This document shows, one piece after another, positions 17,298 to 24,911 of a stretch of DNA of 64,000 nt (the first letter of the stretch is position 1; every line of letters starts with the position of its first letter). The notes beneath the pieces were generated by a model. That model saw only the letters and a program-made list of their open reading frames with translations. It did not search any database and was not told the origin of the DNA. Position numbers and translations under genes: made by a program. The DNA comes from Sphingomonas sp. OK281 (lineage in GTDB: Bacteria > Pseudomonadota > Alphaproteobacteria > Sphingomonadales > Sphingomonadaceae). Location of the stretch: NCBI RefSeq assembly GCF_900115295.1, contig NZ_FOVZ01000001.1, positions 496,001 to 560,000 of the forward strand. Reading direction: 5' to 3'.

Positions 17298-17323
17298 TCT
17301 CTCTCTCTCTCTCTCTCTCTCTC
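17298..17323. repeat. TC dinucleotide microsatellite, 13 units
   Basis: An uninterrupted (TC)13 run immediately downstream of the family B repeat and 151 bp before the kup start. Long dinucleotide runs are rare in GC-rich genomes and change length by slippage. It lies outside any recognised gene, so an effect could only be on transcription or the 5' leader of kup. Confidence 0.9.
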
Positions 17324-17436
17324 CACGCTGGTCGGATCAGCCCCAGTTAATCCACGCTAACCGCCTCGCCGTTGCCGCCCTCTACCCCGCATGCTAAATG
17401 CGCGCGCTTGGGGCACAGGGTGAAATCGGAAATTCG

Positions 17437-17478
17437 ATGAAGATTGCTGCACTTTCGGGTCGATTCACCGTCCAGTGA
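17437..17478 (+). CDS. Possible 13-residue leader peptide of kup
   Basis: ATG AAG ATT GCT GCA ... CAG TGA encodes 13 residues and its TGA overlaps the kup GTG start (GTGA). A weak GGAAATT precedes it. This would couple kup translation to the leader, as elsewhere in this genome. A chance reading frame is the alternative. Confidence 0.3.
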   Translation: MKIAALSGRFTVQ

Positions 17479-19406
17479 GCGTCGACCAGACCGCCGCGGC
17501 TTCGACCGTGCCACCCGCCAATCTCGATCTCGAGACGGGGCATCACAACTCCGACGGCATGCTGAAGCTCGCCTTCGGTGCGATCGGCATCGTCTTCGGC
17601 GATATCGGCACCAGCCCGCTCTACGCCTTCCGTGAGACCTTTGCCGGCCACCACAAGCTCGCGCTCGACGCGGCGCACATCATGGGCGTCATCAGCCTGA
17701 TGTTCTGGTCGATGATGATCGTCGTGACGGTCAAGTACGTCATCATCATCATGCGCGCCGACAACAAGGGCGAAGGCGGCAGCCTTGCGCTGCTCGCGCT
17801 CGTCTCGGGCAAGACCAAGACCAAGCGCTGGAGCCGCGGGATCATCCTGCTTGGCGTATTCGCGACCGCGTTGTTCTACGGCGACAGCATGATCACGCCC
17901 GCGGTGTCGGTGCTGTCTGCGGTCGAAGGTCTCGCGGTCGCGGCGCCCGCTTTCGGTGGCCTGGTGCTGCCGATCGTGATCGTGATCCTGATCGCGCTGT
18001 TCTGGGTGCAGAAGAGTGGTACCGCACGGATTGGGCTCGTGTTCGGGCCGATCATGCTAGTGTATTTCAGCGTCATCGCGGTGCTCGGTATCCTCAGCAT
18101 CGTCCAGACGCCCGAGGTGCTCTGGGCATTGTCGCCGCACTACGCGGTCGAGTTCTTCATCATCGATCCCGAACGGGCTTTTCTGGCACTCGGATCGGTC
18201 GTCCTTGCGGTCACCGGCGCCGAGGCACTGTACGCGGACATGGGGCATTTCGGCCGCAAGCCGATTGGTCTGTCGTGGCTGTTCTTCGTACTCCCCGCGC
18301 TGATCCTCAACTATATGGGGCAGGGTGCGCTGCTGTTCCGCGACGGTCGCGAGGCCTTGGTCAGCCCGTTCTACAATCTCGCCCCCGAAAGCCTCCAGCT
18401 CCCGCTCGTCATCCTGGCGACGATGGCCGCGGTGATCGCGTCGCAGGCGGTGATCTCGGGCGCGTTCTCGGTGACGCAGCAGGCGATCCAGCTCGGCTTC
18501 ATTCCGCGCCTTCGCATCGAGCACACCAGCGCCTCGACCGCGGGCCAGATTTACATCCCGCTCGTCAACGGTGCGCTGATGGTCATGGTGATCCTGCTCG
18601 TGCTGTTCTTCCGCACCTCGTCGAACCTGACGAGCGCGTACGGAATCGCGGTGACCGGCGCGATGTTCATCGACACGTGCCTGCTCGGCGTCGTGCTGTT
18701 CCGCCTCTGGAACTGGCCGAAGATCGCGGCGATCCCGCTGCTGGCGATCTTCTTTACCGTCGACGGCGCGTATTTCGCGGCCAACCTGACCAAGGTACCC
18801 GCGGGCGGCTGGTTCCCGCTGCTGGTCGGCTTCATCATCTTCACCTTCTTGACTACCTGGTCGAAGGGGCGGCAATTGATGATCGACCGGATGCACGAGG
18901 CGGCGATGCCGATAAAGGTGTTCATCGGCTCGGCCGCCAGCTCGGCGTCGCGCGTGCCGGGAACCGCGGTGTTCATGACCTCGACCGCGGATGGCGTACC
19001 GCACGCGCTGCTCCACAACCTCAAGCACAACAAGGTGCTGCACGAGCGCGTCATCCTGCTTACCGTGAAGATCGTCGGCCAGCCCTATTGGCCTGCGCAC
19101 GACCGTGCGGTGCGCGAGGAGCTTGGCGACGGCTTCCACCGGCTCGTGCTGCGCTACGGCTTCATGGAGGACGCCGACGTGCCCGCGGCACTGCGCCAGG
19201 TCCATAATTGCGGTGCGGACTTCAAGATGATGGACACCAGCTTCTTCCTGTCGCGCCAGACGCTGCTCGCGTCGGACAAGCCCGGCATGATGATCTGGCG
19301 CGAAAAGCTGTTCGCGTGGATGCTGCGCAATGCGGAAAGCGCGATGGAGTTCTTCCGCCTGCCGACCAACCGCGTCGTGGAGTTGGGTAGCCAGGTCGAG
19401 ATTTGA
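17475..19406 (+). CDS. kup: Low-affinity potassium uptake protein Kup
   Basis: Potassium-proton symporter of the Kup/HAK/KUP family, 643 aa. It has the N-terminal [16 protein letters not shown] signature (about residues 37-52), twelve membrane segments, the conserved [17 protein letters not shown] block (about 137-153) and a C-terminal cytoplasmic domain beginning near residue 475. The GTG start gives a short hydrophilic N-terminus. Immediate upstream oddities are the TC microsatellite and a possible coupled leader ORF. Confidence 0.96.
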   Translation: MSVDQTAAASTVPPANLDLETGHHNSDGMLKLAFGAIGIVFGDIGTSPLYAFRETFAGHHKLALDAAHIMGVISLMFWSMMIVVTVKYVIIIMRADNKGEGGSLALLALVSGKTKTKRWSRGIILLGVFATALFYGDSMITPAVSVLSAVEGLAVAAPAFGGLVLPIVIVILIALFWVQKSGTARIGLVFGPIMLVYFSVIAVLGILSIVQTPEVLWALSPHYAVEFFIIDPERAFLALGSVVLAVTGAEALYADMGHFGRKPIGLSWLFFVLPALILNYMGQGALLFRDGREALVSPFYNLAPESLQLPLVILATMAAVIASQAVISGAFSVTQQAIQLGFIPRLRIEHTSASTAGQIYIPLVNGALMVMVILLVLFFRTSSNLTSAYGIAVTGAMFIDTCLLGVVLFRLWNWPKIAAIPLLAIFFTVDGAYFAANLTKVPAGGWFPLLVGFIIFTFLTTWSKGRQLMIDRMHEAAMPIKVFIGSAASSASRVPGTAVFMTSTADGVPHALLHNLKHNKVLHERVILLTVKIVGQPYWPAHDRAVREELGDGFHRLVLRYGFMEDADVPAALRQVHNCGADFKMMDTSFFLSRQTLLASDKPGMMIWREKLFAWMLRNAESAMEFFRLPTNRVVELGSQVEI

Positions 19407-19464
19407 TGCGTCGTTCGACTCAAACCCCCGATTGGTTCTGTGCGCCTCTTTCCTGGACGATTAC

Positions 19465-19570
19465 TCCCCCCCGGCGAAGGCCGGGGTCCAATTGGAGAGG
19501 TCATCGTAACGGAGCGCGACGCTCGTCATCGACGTCCCCCAATTGGACCCCGGCCTTCGCCGGGGGGGTT
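19465..19570. repeat. Palindromic repeat family D
   Basis: Left CCCCGGCGAAGGCCGGGGTCCAATTGG and right inverse arm, with a core containing CGTAACGGAGCG, a block shared by the other D copies (41712, 52806; altered at 58381). Confidence 0.9.
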
Positions 19571-19573
19571 TTT
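19548..19573 (+). terminator. Repeat-embedded terminator after kup
   Basis: The right hairpin of the D element (CCCCGGC-CTTC-GCCGGGG) runs into GGG and then TTTTT at 19569-19573, the shape of an intrinsic terminator for kup. It ends 2 bp before the next gene, so that gene would need its own initiation or readthrough. Confidence 0.6.
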
Positions 19574-19575
19574 CT

Positions 19576-20097
19576 ATGACTACGGGCCCTACCGAAGTAG
19601 CCCCGATCATCGTCACCGCCTTGTTCGGCCGCCAAGACACCGCGTTCTTCGATGCCATGCGGCGCGAGCATTTTCCGCCCGAGCGCAACCAGCTCGACGC
19701 GCACCTGACGCTGTTCCACCACCTGCCGCCCTCGGGCCTCGACGAGCTCAAGCACCGGCTCAACCAGGAAACGCGCGGCATTCGTGCTCCACAGGCGCGT
19801 GTGGGCGGCCTGATGTCGCTAGGGCGGGGTGTCGCCTACCGGATCGAGTCCCCAGAACTGGTTGGTATCCGTGCGCGCCTTGCCGACGCGTTCACCGGCA
19901 TGCTCACCCCGCAGGACGCCGGCGGGTGGCGGCCTCACGTCACCATCCAGAACAAGGTCAGCCCGCAGGTCGCCAAGCTTCTGCTCGGCAATCTGCAGCG
20001 CGATTTCGCGCCGAAGGACGTCGAAATCGCCGGTCTGGGCGCGTGGTGGTATCGCGGCGGACCATGGGAAGCGATTTCCCGGCACATGTTCGCTTGA
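19576..20097 (+). CDS. 2H phosphoesterase, 2'-5' RNA ligase-like
   Basis: 173 residues with the two HxT motifs of the 2H superfamily: H43-L-T45 (AHLTLFHHLP) and H121-V-T123 (WRPHVTIQNK). Members hydrolyse or ligate 2'-5' or cyclic phosphodiesters in RNA or nucleotides; the substrate here is unknown. The start is the ATG at 19576 just after the D repeat; reading further upstream would translate the repeat arm (DPGLRRGG). A tRNA gene follows 66 bp downstream. Confidence 0.85.
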   Translation: MTTGPTEVAPIIVTALFGRQDTAFFDAMRREHFPPERNQLDAHLTLFHHLPPSGLDELKHRLNQETRGIRAPQARVGGLMSLGRGVAYRIESPELVGIRARLADAFTGMLTPQDAGGWRPHVTIQNKVSPQVAKLLLGNLQRDFAPKDVEIAGLGAWWYRGGPWEAISRHMFA

Positions 20098-20163
20098 CCG
20101 CCTCGAAACCGCTTCCTATAGGCCGCGCCTCGCAGGGAAGAACGCTTCCCTGACGGACGGTAC

Positions 20164-20240
20164 GGCGAAGTAGCTCAGTTGGTTAGAGCACGGGAATCAT
20201 AATCCTGGGGTCGGGGGTTCAAGTCCCTCCTTCGCTACCA
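20164..20240 (+). tRNA. tRNA-Met (CAT), elongator type
   Basis: Acceptor GGCGAAG pairs with CTTCGCT, D-arm GCTCAGTTGGTTAGAGC, anticodon loop AATCATAAT with CAT, T-arm GGGGG-TTCAAGT-CCCTC, and an encoded CCA. A paired first base and the absence of the three G-C initiator pairs argue for elongator Met. A tRNA-Ile with lysidine cannot be fully excluded from the gene alone. Confidence 0.93.
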
Positions 20241-20416
20241 TTTTAGACCTAGCGCACGGCGCTCGTGGTCCAGCTCCCGCGACATACGCAAGCGATCACC
20301 AAGTGCGGGAAACTCGTCTTCGCAATCGCAAAATGCCGTTCTATTGCCTTGGGTTAATGGTCGTCGCGCTGTGTATTCGGTGTTCGCTTCGGTCCGGCCT
20401 TACGGGAGAGACGAGC

Positions 20417-22789
20417 ATGCGTGACAAACGCCCTGATGGGATCGCCGATTATACGGGTCCGGCTGGCGGCTGGGGCGCGCTGAAGGCGGTTGCCGTCTCG
20501 CTCAAGGCGCAGCAGATCGTCGTGCGCGGCGGTCAGACGTTGCTCAAGTCGAACCAGCCCGACGGCTTCGATTGCCCGAGCTGTGCATGGCCCGACCCGA
20601 AACATACCTCCTCGTTCGAATTCTGCGAGAACGGCGCCAAGGCTGTCGCGTGGGAGTCTACCGCCAAGACGATCGGCGCCGATTTCTTCGCCGCGCACAG
20701 CGTGTCCGACATCTGGAAGCAGAGCGATCACTGGATCGAGGACCAGGGCCGCGTCACCGAGCCGCTACGCTACAACGCCGCCACCGATCACTATGAAGTC
20801 GTGAGCTGGGCGGATGCGATGCGCGAGATCGGCGCTGGCCTCGCCGCCGTTCCCGATCCGAACCAGGCCGAATTTTACACCTCGGGCCGCTGCTCGAACG
20901 AGGCGGCGTTCCTGTTCCAGCTGTTCGTGCGGCTCTACGGCACCAACAACTTTCCCGACTGCTCGAACATGTGCCACGAGGCGACCTCGGTCGGGTTGCC
21001 GAAGTCGATCGGCATCGGCAAGGGCACCGTCAGCCTCGAGGATTTCGACCACGCCGACCTGATCCTGTCGATCGGCCACAACCCCGGCACCAACCATCCG
21101 CGGATGATGGCGACTTTACGCGAAGTGTCGAAGCGCGGTGGCAAGATCATCGTCTTCAACCCGCTCAAGGAACGCTCGCTCGAACGTTTCGAATCGCCGC
21201 AGTCGGTGGTCGAGATGGCGACGATGTCGGCCACCCCGATCGCCAGCAGCTATTACCAGGTGAAGGTCGGCGGCGATGCGGCTGCGCTGAAGGGCATCGC
21301 CAAGGCGCTCGTCGCACTCGACGAGGCTGCCAAGGTGTCCGGTGGCGAGCGCGCGCTCGATCACGCATTCATCGCCGAGCATACCGCGGGCCTCGACGAC
21401 TATATCGCCGATCTCGCGACGACCGAATGGGCGGATATCGAGCGCTCCAGCGGGCTCTCGCGCACCGATTTGGAGGAAGTCGCGCTCGCCTATTCGAAGT
21501 CGAAGTCCACGATCTGCTGCTACGGCATGGGCGTCACGCAGCATCGCACCGGCACGACCAACGTCCAGCAGATCGCGAATCTGCTTCTCCTGCGTGGCAA
21601 CATGGGCCGCCCCGGCGCGGGCATCTGCCCCTTGCGTGGTCACAGCAACGTCCAGGGCGACCGCACCGTCGGCATCACCGAGCGCCCGATGCCCTTGCTA
21701 CTCGACAACATGCGCGACGTATTCGGGTTCGAGCCGCCCCGCGAGCACGGCCACTCGGTGGTCGAGAGCATCGCCGCGATGCGCGACGGCCACGCCAAGG
21801 CGATCGTCTGCCTCGGCGGCAACCTCGCGATCGCCTCATCCGATCCGCAGGCTTGCGCGGAAGGGTTCCGCAACCTGGATCTCGCGGTCCACATCACCAC
21901 CAAGCTCAACCGAACGCAGTTGCTGATGGCGAAGGCGACGTACGTCCTGCCGTGCCTCGGCCGGACCGAACTCGACATGCAGGCGACCGGCCAGCAGTCG
22001 GTGACGGTCGAGGATTCGATGTCGATGGTCCACGCCTCGCGCGGCTTCCTGATGCCGCCGGGCGACAACGTGAAGTCGGAGATCTGGATCGTCGGCGAGA
22101 TCGCCAAGGCGACCTTTGCTGCCAAGGGCCGCGCGCCGATCGAGATCGACTGGGATGCGTATGTCGGCGACTACAGCCTGATTCGCAACAAGATCGAGGC
22201 GGTGTTCCCAGCGTTCGCCGACTACAACGCACGTATCCGCAAGCCGGGCGGCTTTCACCTGCCGAACTCGGCAGCGATGCGCGAGTGGAAGACGGACAGC
22301 GGTAAGGCGAACTTCATCGTCGCCAAGGGCGTCGAGGAGGACGAGAGCGCAGGCGATCCGACCGTGCTGCGGCTCACCACGCTGCGCGCGCACGATCAGT
22401 ACAACACCACCGTCTACAGCCTCGACGATCGCTATCGTGGCGTGTTCGGGCGCCGCGACATCCTGTTCATGAACGAGCGCGACATGGCGCGGCTCGGGCA
22501 CAAGGAGGGCGACGTCGTCGACATCGCCACCGCGCTCCAGTTCGCCCGGCCCGACCGCGTCGTGCAGAAGCTGATGCTGGTCCGCTACGCGCTGCCCGAT
22601 GGCTGCGTCGCCTCCTACTACCCCGAAACGCAGCCGTTGATTGCGCTCGAGGATCACGATCCGCAGAGCTTCACCCCTTCCTACAAATCCATCCCGGTGA
22701 CCGTCCGTCCCGCCGCTGCCGACATGGGTTCGGATCGCGGCGTGGTGCGCGCGGGGATCGTCGGGCACGAGAGTAAAGTACACGCATGA
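20417..22789 (+). CDS. FdhF/YdeP-family molybdopterin oxidoreductase 1
   Basis: 790-residue member of the molybdopterin oxidoreductase superfamily, closest by motif to the FdhF/YdeP group. The N-terminal cysteine cluster is DCPSCAW followed by FCENGAKAVAWES. The SNMCHEATSVGL block holds the likely molybdenum or cluster-proximal cysteine. The C-terminal molydopterin-dinucleotide domain starts near QYNTTVYSLDDRYRG. The start ATG at 20417 has GGGAGAGA upstream. Its stop overlaps the following channel gene. Substrate is inferred to be formate from the neighbours; YdeP itself is linked to acid resistance, so another reaction is possible. Confidence 0.88.
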   Translation: MRDKRPDGIADYTGPAGGWGALKAVAVSLKAQQIVVRGGQTLLKSNQPDGFDCPSCAWPDPKHTSSFEFCENGAKAVAWESTAKTIGADFFAAHSVSDIWKQSDHWIEDQGRVTEPLRYNAATDHYEVVSWADAMREIGAGLAAVPDPNQAEFYTSGRCSNEAAFLFQLFVRLYGTNNFPDCSNMCHEATSVGLPKSIGIGKGTVSLEDFDHADLILSIGHNPGTNHPRMMATLREVSKRGGKIIVFNPLKERSLERFESPQSVVEMATMSATPIASSYYQVKVGGDAAALKGIAKALVALDEAAKVSGGERALDHAFIAEHTAGLDDYIADLATTEWADIERSSGLSRTDLEEVALAYSKSKSTICCYGMGVTQHRTGTTNVQQIANLLLLRGNMGRPGAGICPLRGHSNVQGDRTVGITERPMPLLLDNMRDVFGFEPPREHGHSVVESIAAMRDGHAKAIVCLGGNLAIASSDPQACAEGFRNLDLAVHITTKLNRTQLLMAKATYVLPCLGRTELDMQATGQQSVTVEDSMSMVHASRGFLMPPGDNVKSEIWIVGEIAKATFAAKGRAPIEIDWDAYVGDYSLIRNKIEAVFPAFADYNARIRKPGGFHLPNSAAMREWKTDSGKANFIVAKGVEEDESAGDPTVLRLTTLRAHDQYNTTVYSLDDRYRGVFGRRDILFMNERDMARLGHKEGDVVDIATALQFARPDRVVQKLMLVRYALPDGCVASYYPETQPLIALEDHDPQSFTPSYKSIPVTVRPAAADMGSDRGVVRAGIVGHESKVHA

Positions 22790-23574
22790 GCACCGGCTAT
22801 TCGTCGACGATCGACACCTACGCGACCCTCGCGGCGACCAAGGCGGAGGCGTTGCGGCGTTCTCCCGCGGGGTTCTTCGCGGGCGCGATCCTCGCGGGCA
22901 CGTATATCGGCATCGCGATGATCCTCGCGCTCAGCACGGGTTCGGGGCTCGAACCCGGCGTGCGTCCGCTGGTGATGGGCGCGACCTTTGGGCTCGGGCT
23001 GATCCTGACCGTGTTCGCAGGCGCCGAGCTGTTCACCGGCTATGTGATGTATCTCGGCTTCGGCCTCGCGCGCCGGACGATCACGATCGGAGACGCGCTC
23101 AAGCTCGCCAGCGTCGTGTGGATTGGTAACTTGGTCGGCGGCGTTGTGCTGTCGGTGGTGTTCGCGGCAGGCGGCGGCGGGGCGATCTTCGCCAACGCCG
23201 ATACGATGTTCCACGCGTACGTCCTGCACAAGGTATCGGTCGACGCGACCGCGCTGATGGCCCGCGCGATTCTGTGCAACTGGCTCGTCTGCCTCGCGAT
23301 CTGGACCGCGGCGCGAATGACCGGCGACACCGCCAAGTGCATTGCGATGGCCTGGATCCTGCTCGCGTTCGTCGCCGCCGGGTTCGAGCATTCGGTCGCC
23401 AACATGACTGCGCTGACGCTCGGCCTGCTGGTGCCCAACTCGTCGATCGACCTCGCCGGCATGATCCGCAACCTTGCGATCGTCACCGTCGGCAACACGA
23501 TCGGTGCCTTGGTCTTCGTCGTCGGCGGCTATCTGGTCGCGTCGAAGACGGACGCGGTACAGGCCGCCAAGTAA
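22786..23574 (+). CDS. Formate/nitrite transporter (FNT) family channel
   Basis: 262-residue membrane protein with six segments and the FNT signatures AGAELFTGY (about 82-90) and GFEHSVANM (about 199-207). FNT pentamers move formate, nitrite or hydrosulfide. The ATGA overlap with the oxidoreductase gene and the nearby fdhD suggest formate as substrate. Focal residues do not let me separate FocA from NirC by eye. Confidence 0.92.
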   Translation: MSTGYSSTIDTYATLAATKAEALRRSPAGFFAGAILAGTYIGIAMILALSTGSGLEPGVRPLVMGATFGLGLILTVFAGAELFTGYVMYLGFGLARRTITIGDALKLASVVWIGNLVGGVVLSVVFAAGGGGAIFANADTMFHAYVLHKVSVDATALMARAILCNWLVCLAIWTAARMTGDTAKCIAMAWILLAFVAAGFEHSVANMTALTLGLLVPNSSIDLAGMIRNLAIVTVGNTIGALVFVVGGYLVASKTDAVQAAK

Positions 23575-23581
23575 CGGCGGT

Positions 23582-23616
23582 TTCGCGTAGCAGCAGCGGC
23601 TCTGCTGCTACGCGAA
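23582..23616. terminator. Bidirectional terminator between channel gene and fdhD
   Basis: A perfect 15-bp stem (TTCGCGTAGCAGCAG) with a five-base loop lies between convergent genes. The TAG stop of fdhD (23608-23610) is part of the stem. There is no T-run, as is common in this window. Confidence 0.8.
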
Positions 23617-24399
23617 CACGTCCCACGGATCGTTGACGACTAGGATCGCGTCGCTGCGGGCGAGCGCGAGCAGCGTCAGGCCGTGCCCGCGCGCATGATC
23701 GATTGCCAGGCTGGTCGGTGCGGATATGCCCACAAGCATCGGCGCACCGGCGATCAGCGCCTTGTCGACCATCTCGAAACTGATCCGCGACGTGACGAGG
23801 ATGAAGCCGTCGATCGGCTGCCCCTTGATCGCGATGCCGCCGACGAGCTTGTCCAGCGCATTGTGACGGCCGACGTCTTCGTACGCCGAAACGATCCGAC
23901 CCTCGCGATCACACGCGGCAGCGGCGTGGATCGCGCCCGTAGCCGCGTTCAGAGGCTGGTGAGCGCGCAGGCCACCAAGAGCGGCAAACAGCGCGTCGAC
24001 AGGCGTGTCGGGCTTTGGCGGCGTCCTTGAGACCGGTTTGCGGAGCTGTTCGAGCCCGGAGATCCCGCACAGCCCACAACTCGTGTCGCTGGTCCGGTGG
24101 CGGACACGGTCGTGGATGCGGCCCTTGCAACGATCGGACAGCCCTACACGGACGATCCAGCCCGCCTCTGCCTCGAAGATATCGATGTCGCGCACGTCGT
24201 CGGCGCTGTCGGCGAGGCGCTCGGTCAACAGGAAGCCGGTCGAGAATTCCTCCAGGTTGGCGGGCGTCATCATCATCACCGCATAACCAAGCCCGTCGAT
24301 CTCGATCGCGACGGGCACTTCGATCGCGATGGCGCGCTCACCCGCGGTAATCGAATCAGGCCGCAGGATCTTGATCGCTTGCGTGTGCGACGTGGTCAT
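23608..24399 (-). CDS. fdhD: Formate dehydrogenase accessory sulfurtransferase FdhD
   Basis: Moves sulfur from a cysteine desulfurase to the molybdenum cofactor of formate dehydrogenases. 263 aa. The sulfur-carrying cysteines are visible in SCGLCGISG (C108 and C111). The C-terminal SAYEDVGRHNALDKLVGG and TSRISFEMVDKA motifs are intact. The ATG overlaps the mobA stop. Its presence implies that at least one of the two FdhF-like enzymes here needs a sulfurated cofactor. Confidence 0.96.
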   Translation of the reverse strand: MTTSHTQAIKILRPDSITAGERAIAIEVPVAIEIDGLGYAVMMMTPANLEEFSTGFLLTERLADSADDVRDIDIFEAEAGWIVRVGLSDRCKGRIHDRVRHRTSDTSCGLCGISGLEQLRKPVSRTPPKPDTPVDALFAALGGLRAHQPLNAATGAIHAAAACDREGRIVSAYEDVGRHNALDKLVGGIAIKGQPIDGFILVTSRISFEMVDKALIAGAPMLVGISAPTSLAIDHARGHGLTLLALARSDAILVVNDPWDVFA

Positions 24400-24911
24400 A
24401 GGGTCTTAAGGTCCTGCGGCGTGTTGACGTTCGGGATAGGCGCACCCGCCGGGATCGGGATAGCCCCGATCGCCTCCGCCCAACCGCGCACGGATCGCCG
24501 CGGCACGGTCTCGATATGGGTCAGCAAATTGCCGAGCAAACCCGTCTCCCAATGCCCGAGCACCGGGGCGTCGGGGCAATAGGCGGAGGCACGTCGGGAC
24601 AGCGCCGTCAGCAACCCGTCCGGCAACCACGGCATATCGCACGCGATCGTGACCACTGACGTGAAGCCGCGCGAGGCCGCATAACCGAGCGCGCCGGCGA
24701 TGCCCCCCAATGGCCCGATATCCGCCCTCGGCAGGTCAGGGATCGCGCCGTCACGTCCCGCGATTACCGCGGTCGCGACATGAGGCAACAGCAGCGCCCG
24801 CGCATGCTCGGCCAGCACGCGCCCGTCCAACACCGCCATCGCCTTGTCGGACCCGAAGCGCGACGACCGCCCGCCCGCCAGTACGACGCCGAGAATACGC
24901 TGCTCGGTCAG
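24396..24911 (-). CDS. mobA: Molybdenum cofactor guanylyltransferase MobA
   Basis: Attaches GMP to molybdopterin to form MGD. The nucleotide motif VVLAGGRSSRFGSDKAMAVLDG is at the N-terminus and ACDMPWL is the metal-binding strand. About 171 aa, slightly shorter than typical MobA. Start problem: no ATG, GTG or TTG lies between the fdhF2 stop and the motif. The CTG at 24911 overlaps that stop as CTGA and would be coupled; an ATT eight codons into the motif side is another candidate. Located between two genes that need its product. Confidence 0.85.
   Translation of the reverse strand: MTEQRILGVVLAGGRSSRFGSDKAMAVLDGRVLAEHARALLLPHVATAVIAGRDGAIPDLPRADIGPLGGIAGALGYAASRGFTSVVTIACDMPWLPDGLLTALSRRASAYCPDAPVLGHWETGLLGNLLTHIETVPRRSVRGWAEAIGAIPIPAGAPIPNVNTPQDLKTL

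Noticed and set aside
19543..19575. An 11-residue N-terminal extension of the 2H phosphoesterase through the D repeat
   Set aside because: The stretch is the hairpin arm of the repeat with terminator shape; the ATG at 19576 gives a normal family start.
8791..20240. tRNA-His and tRNA-Met genes as phage or island attachment sites
   Set aside because: No integrase gene and no duplicated tRNA 3' end were seen nearby; the flanking genes are ordinary chromosomal functions.
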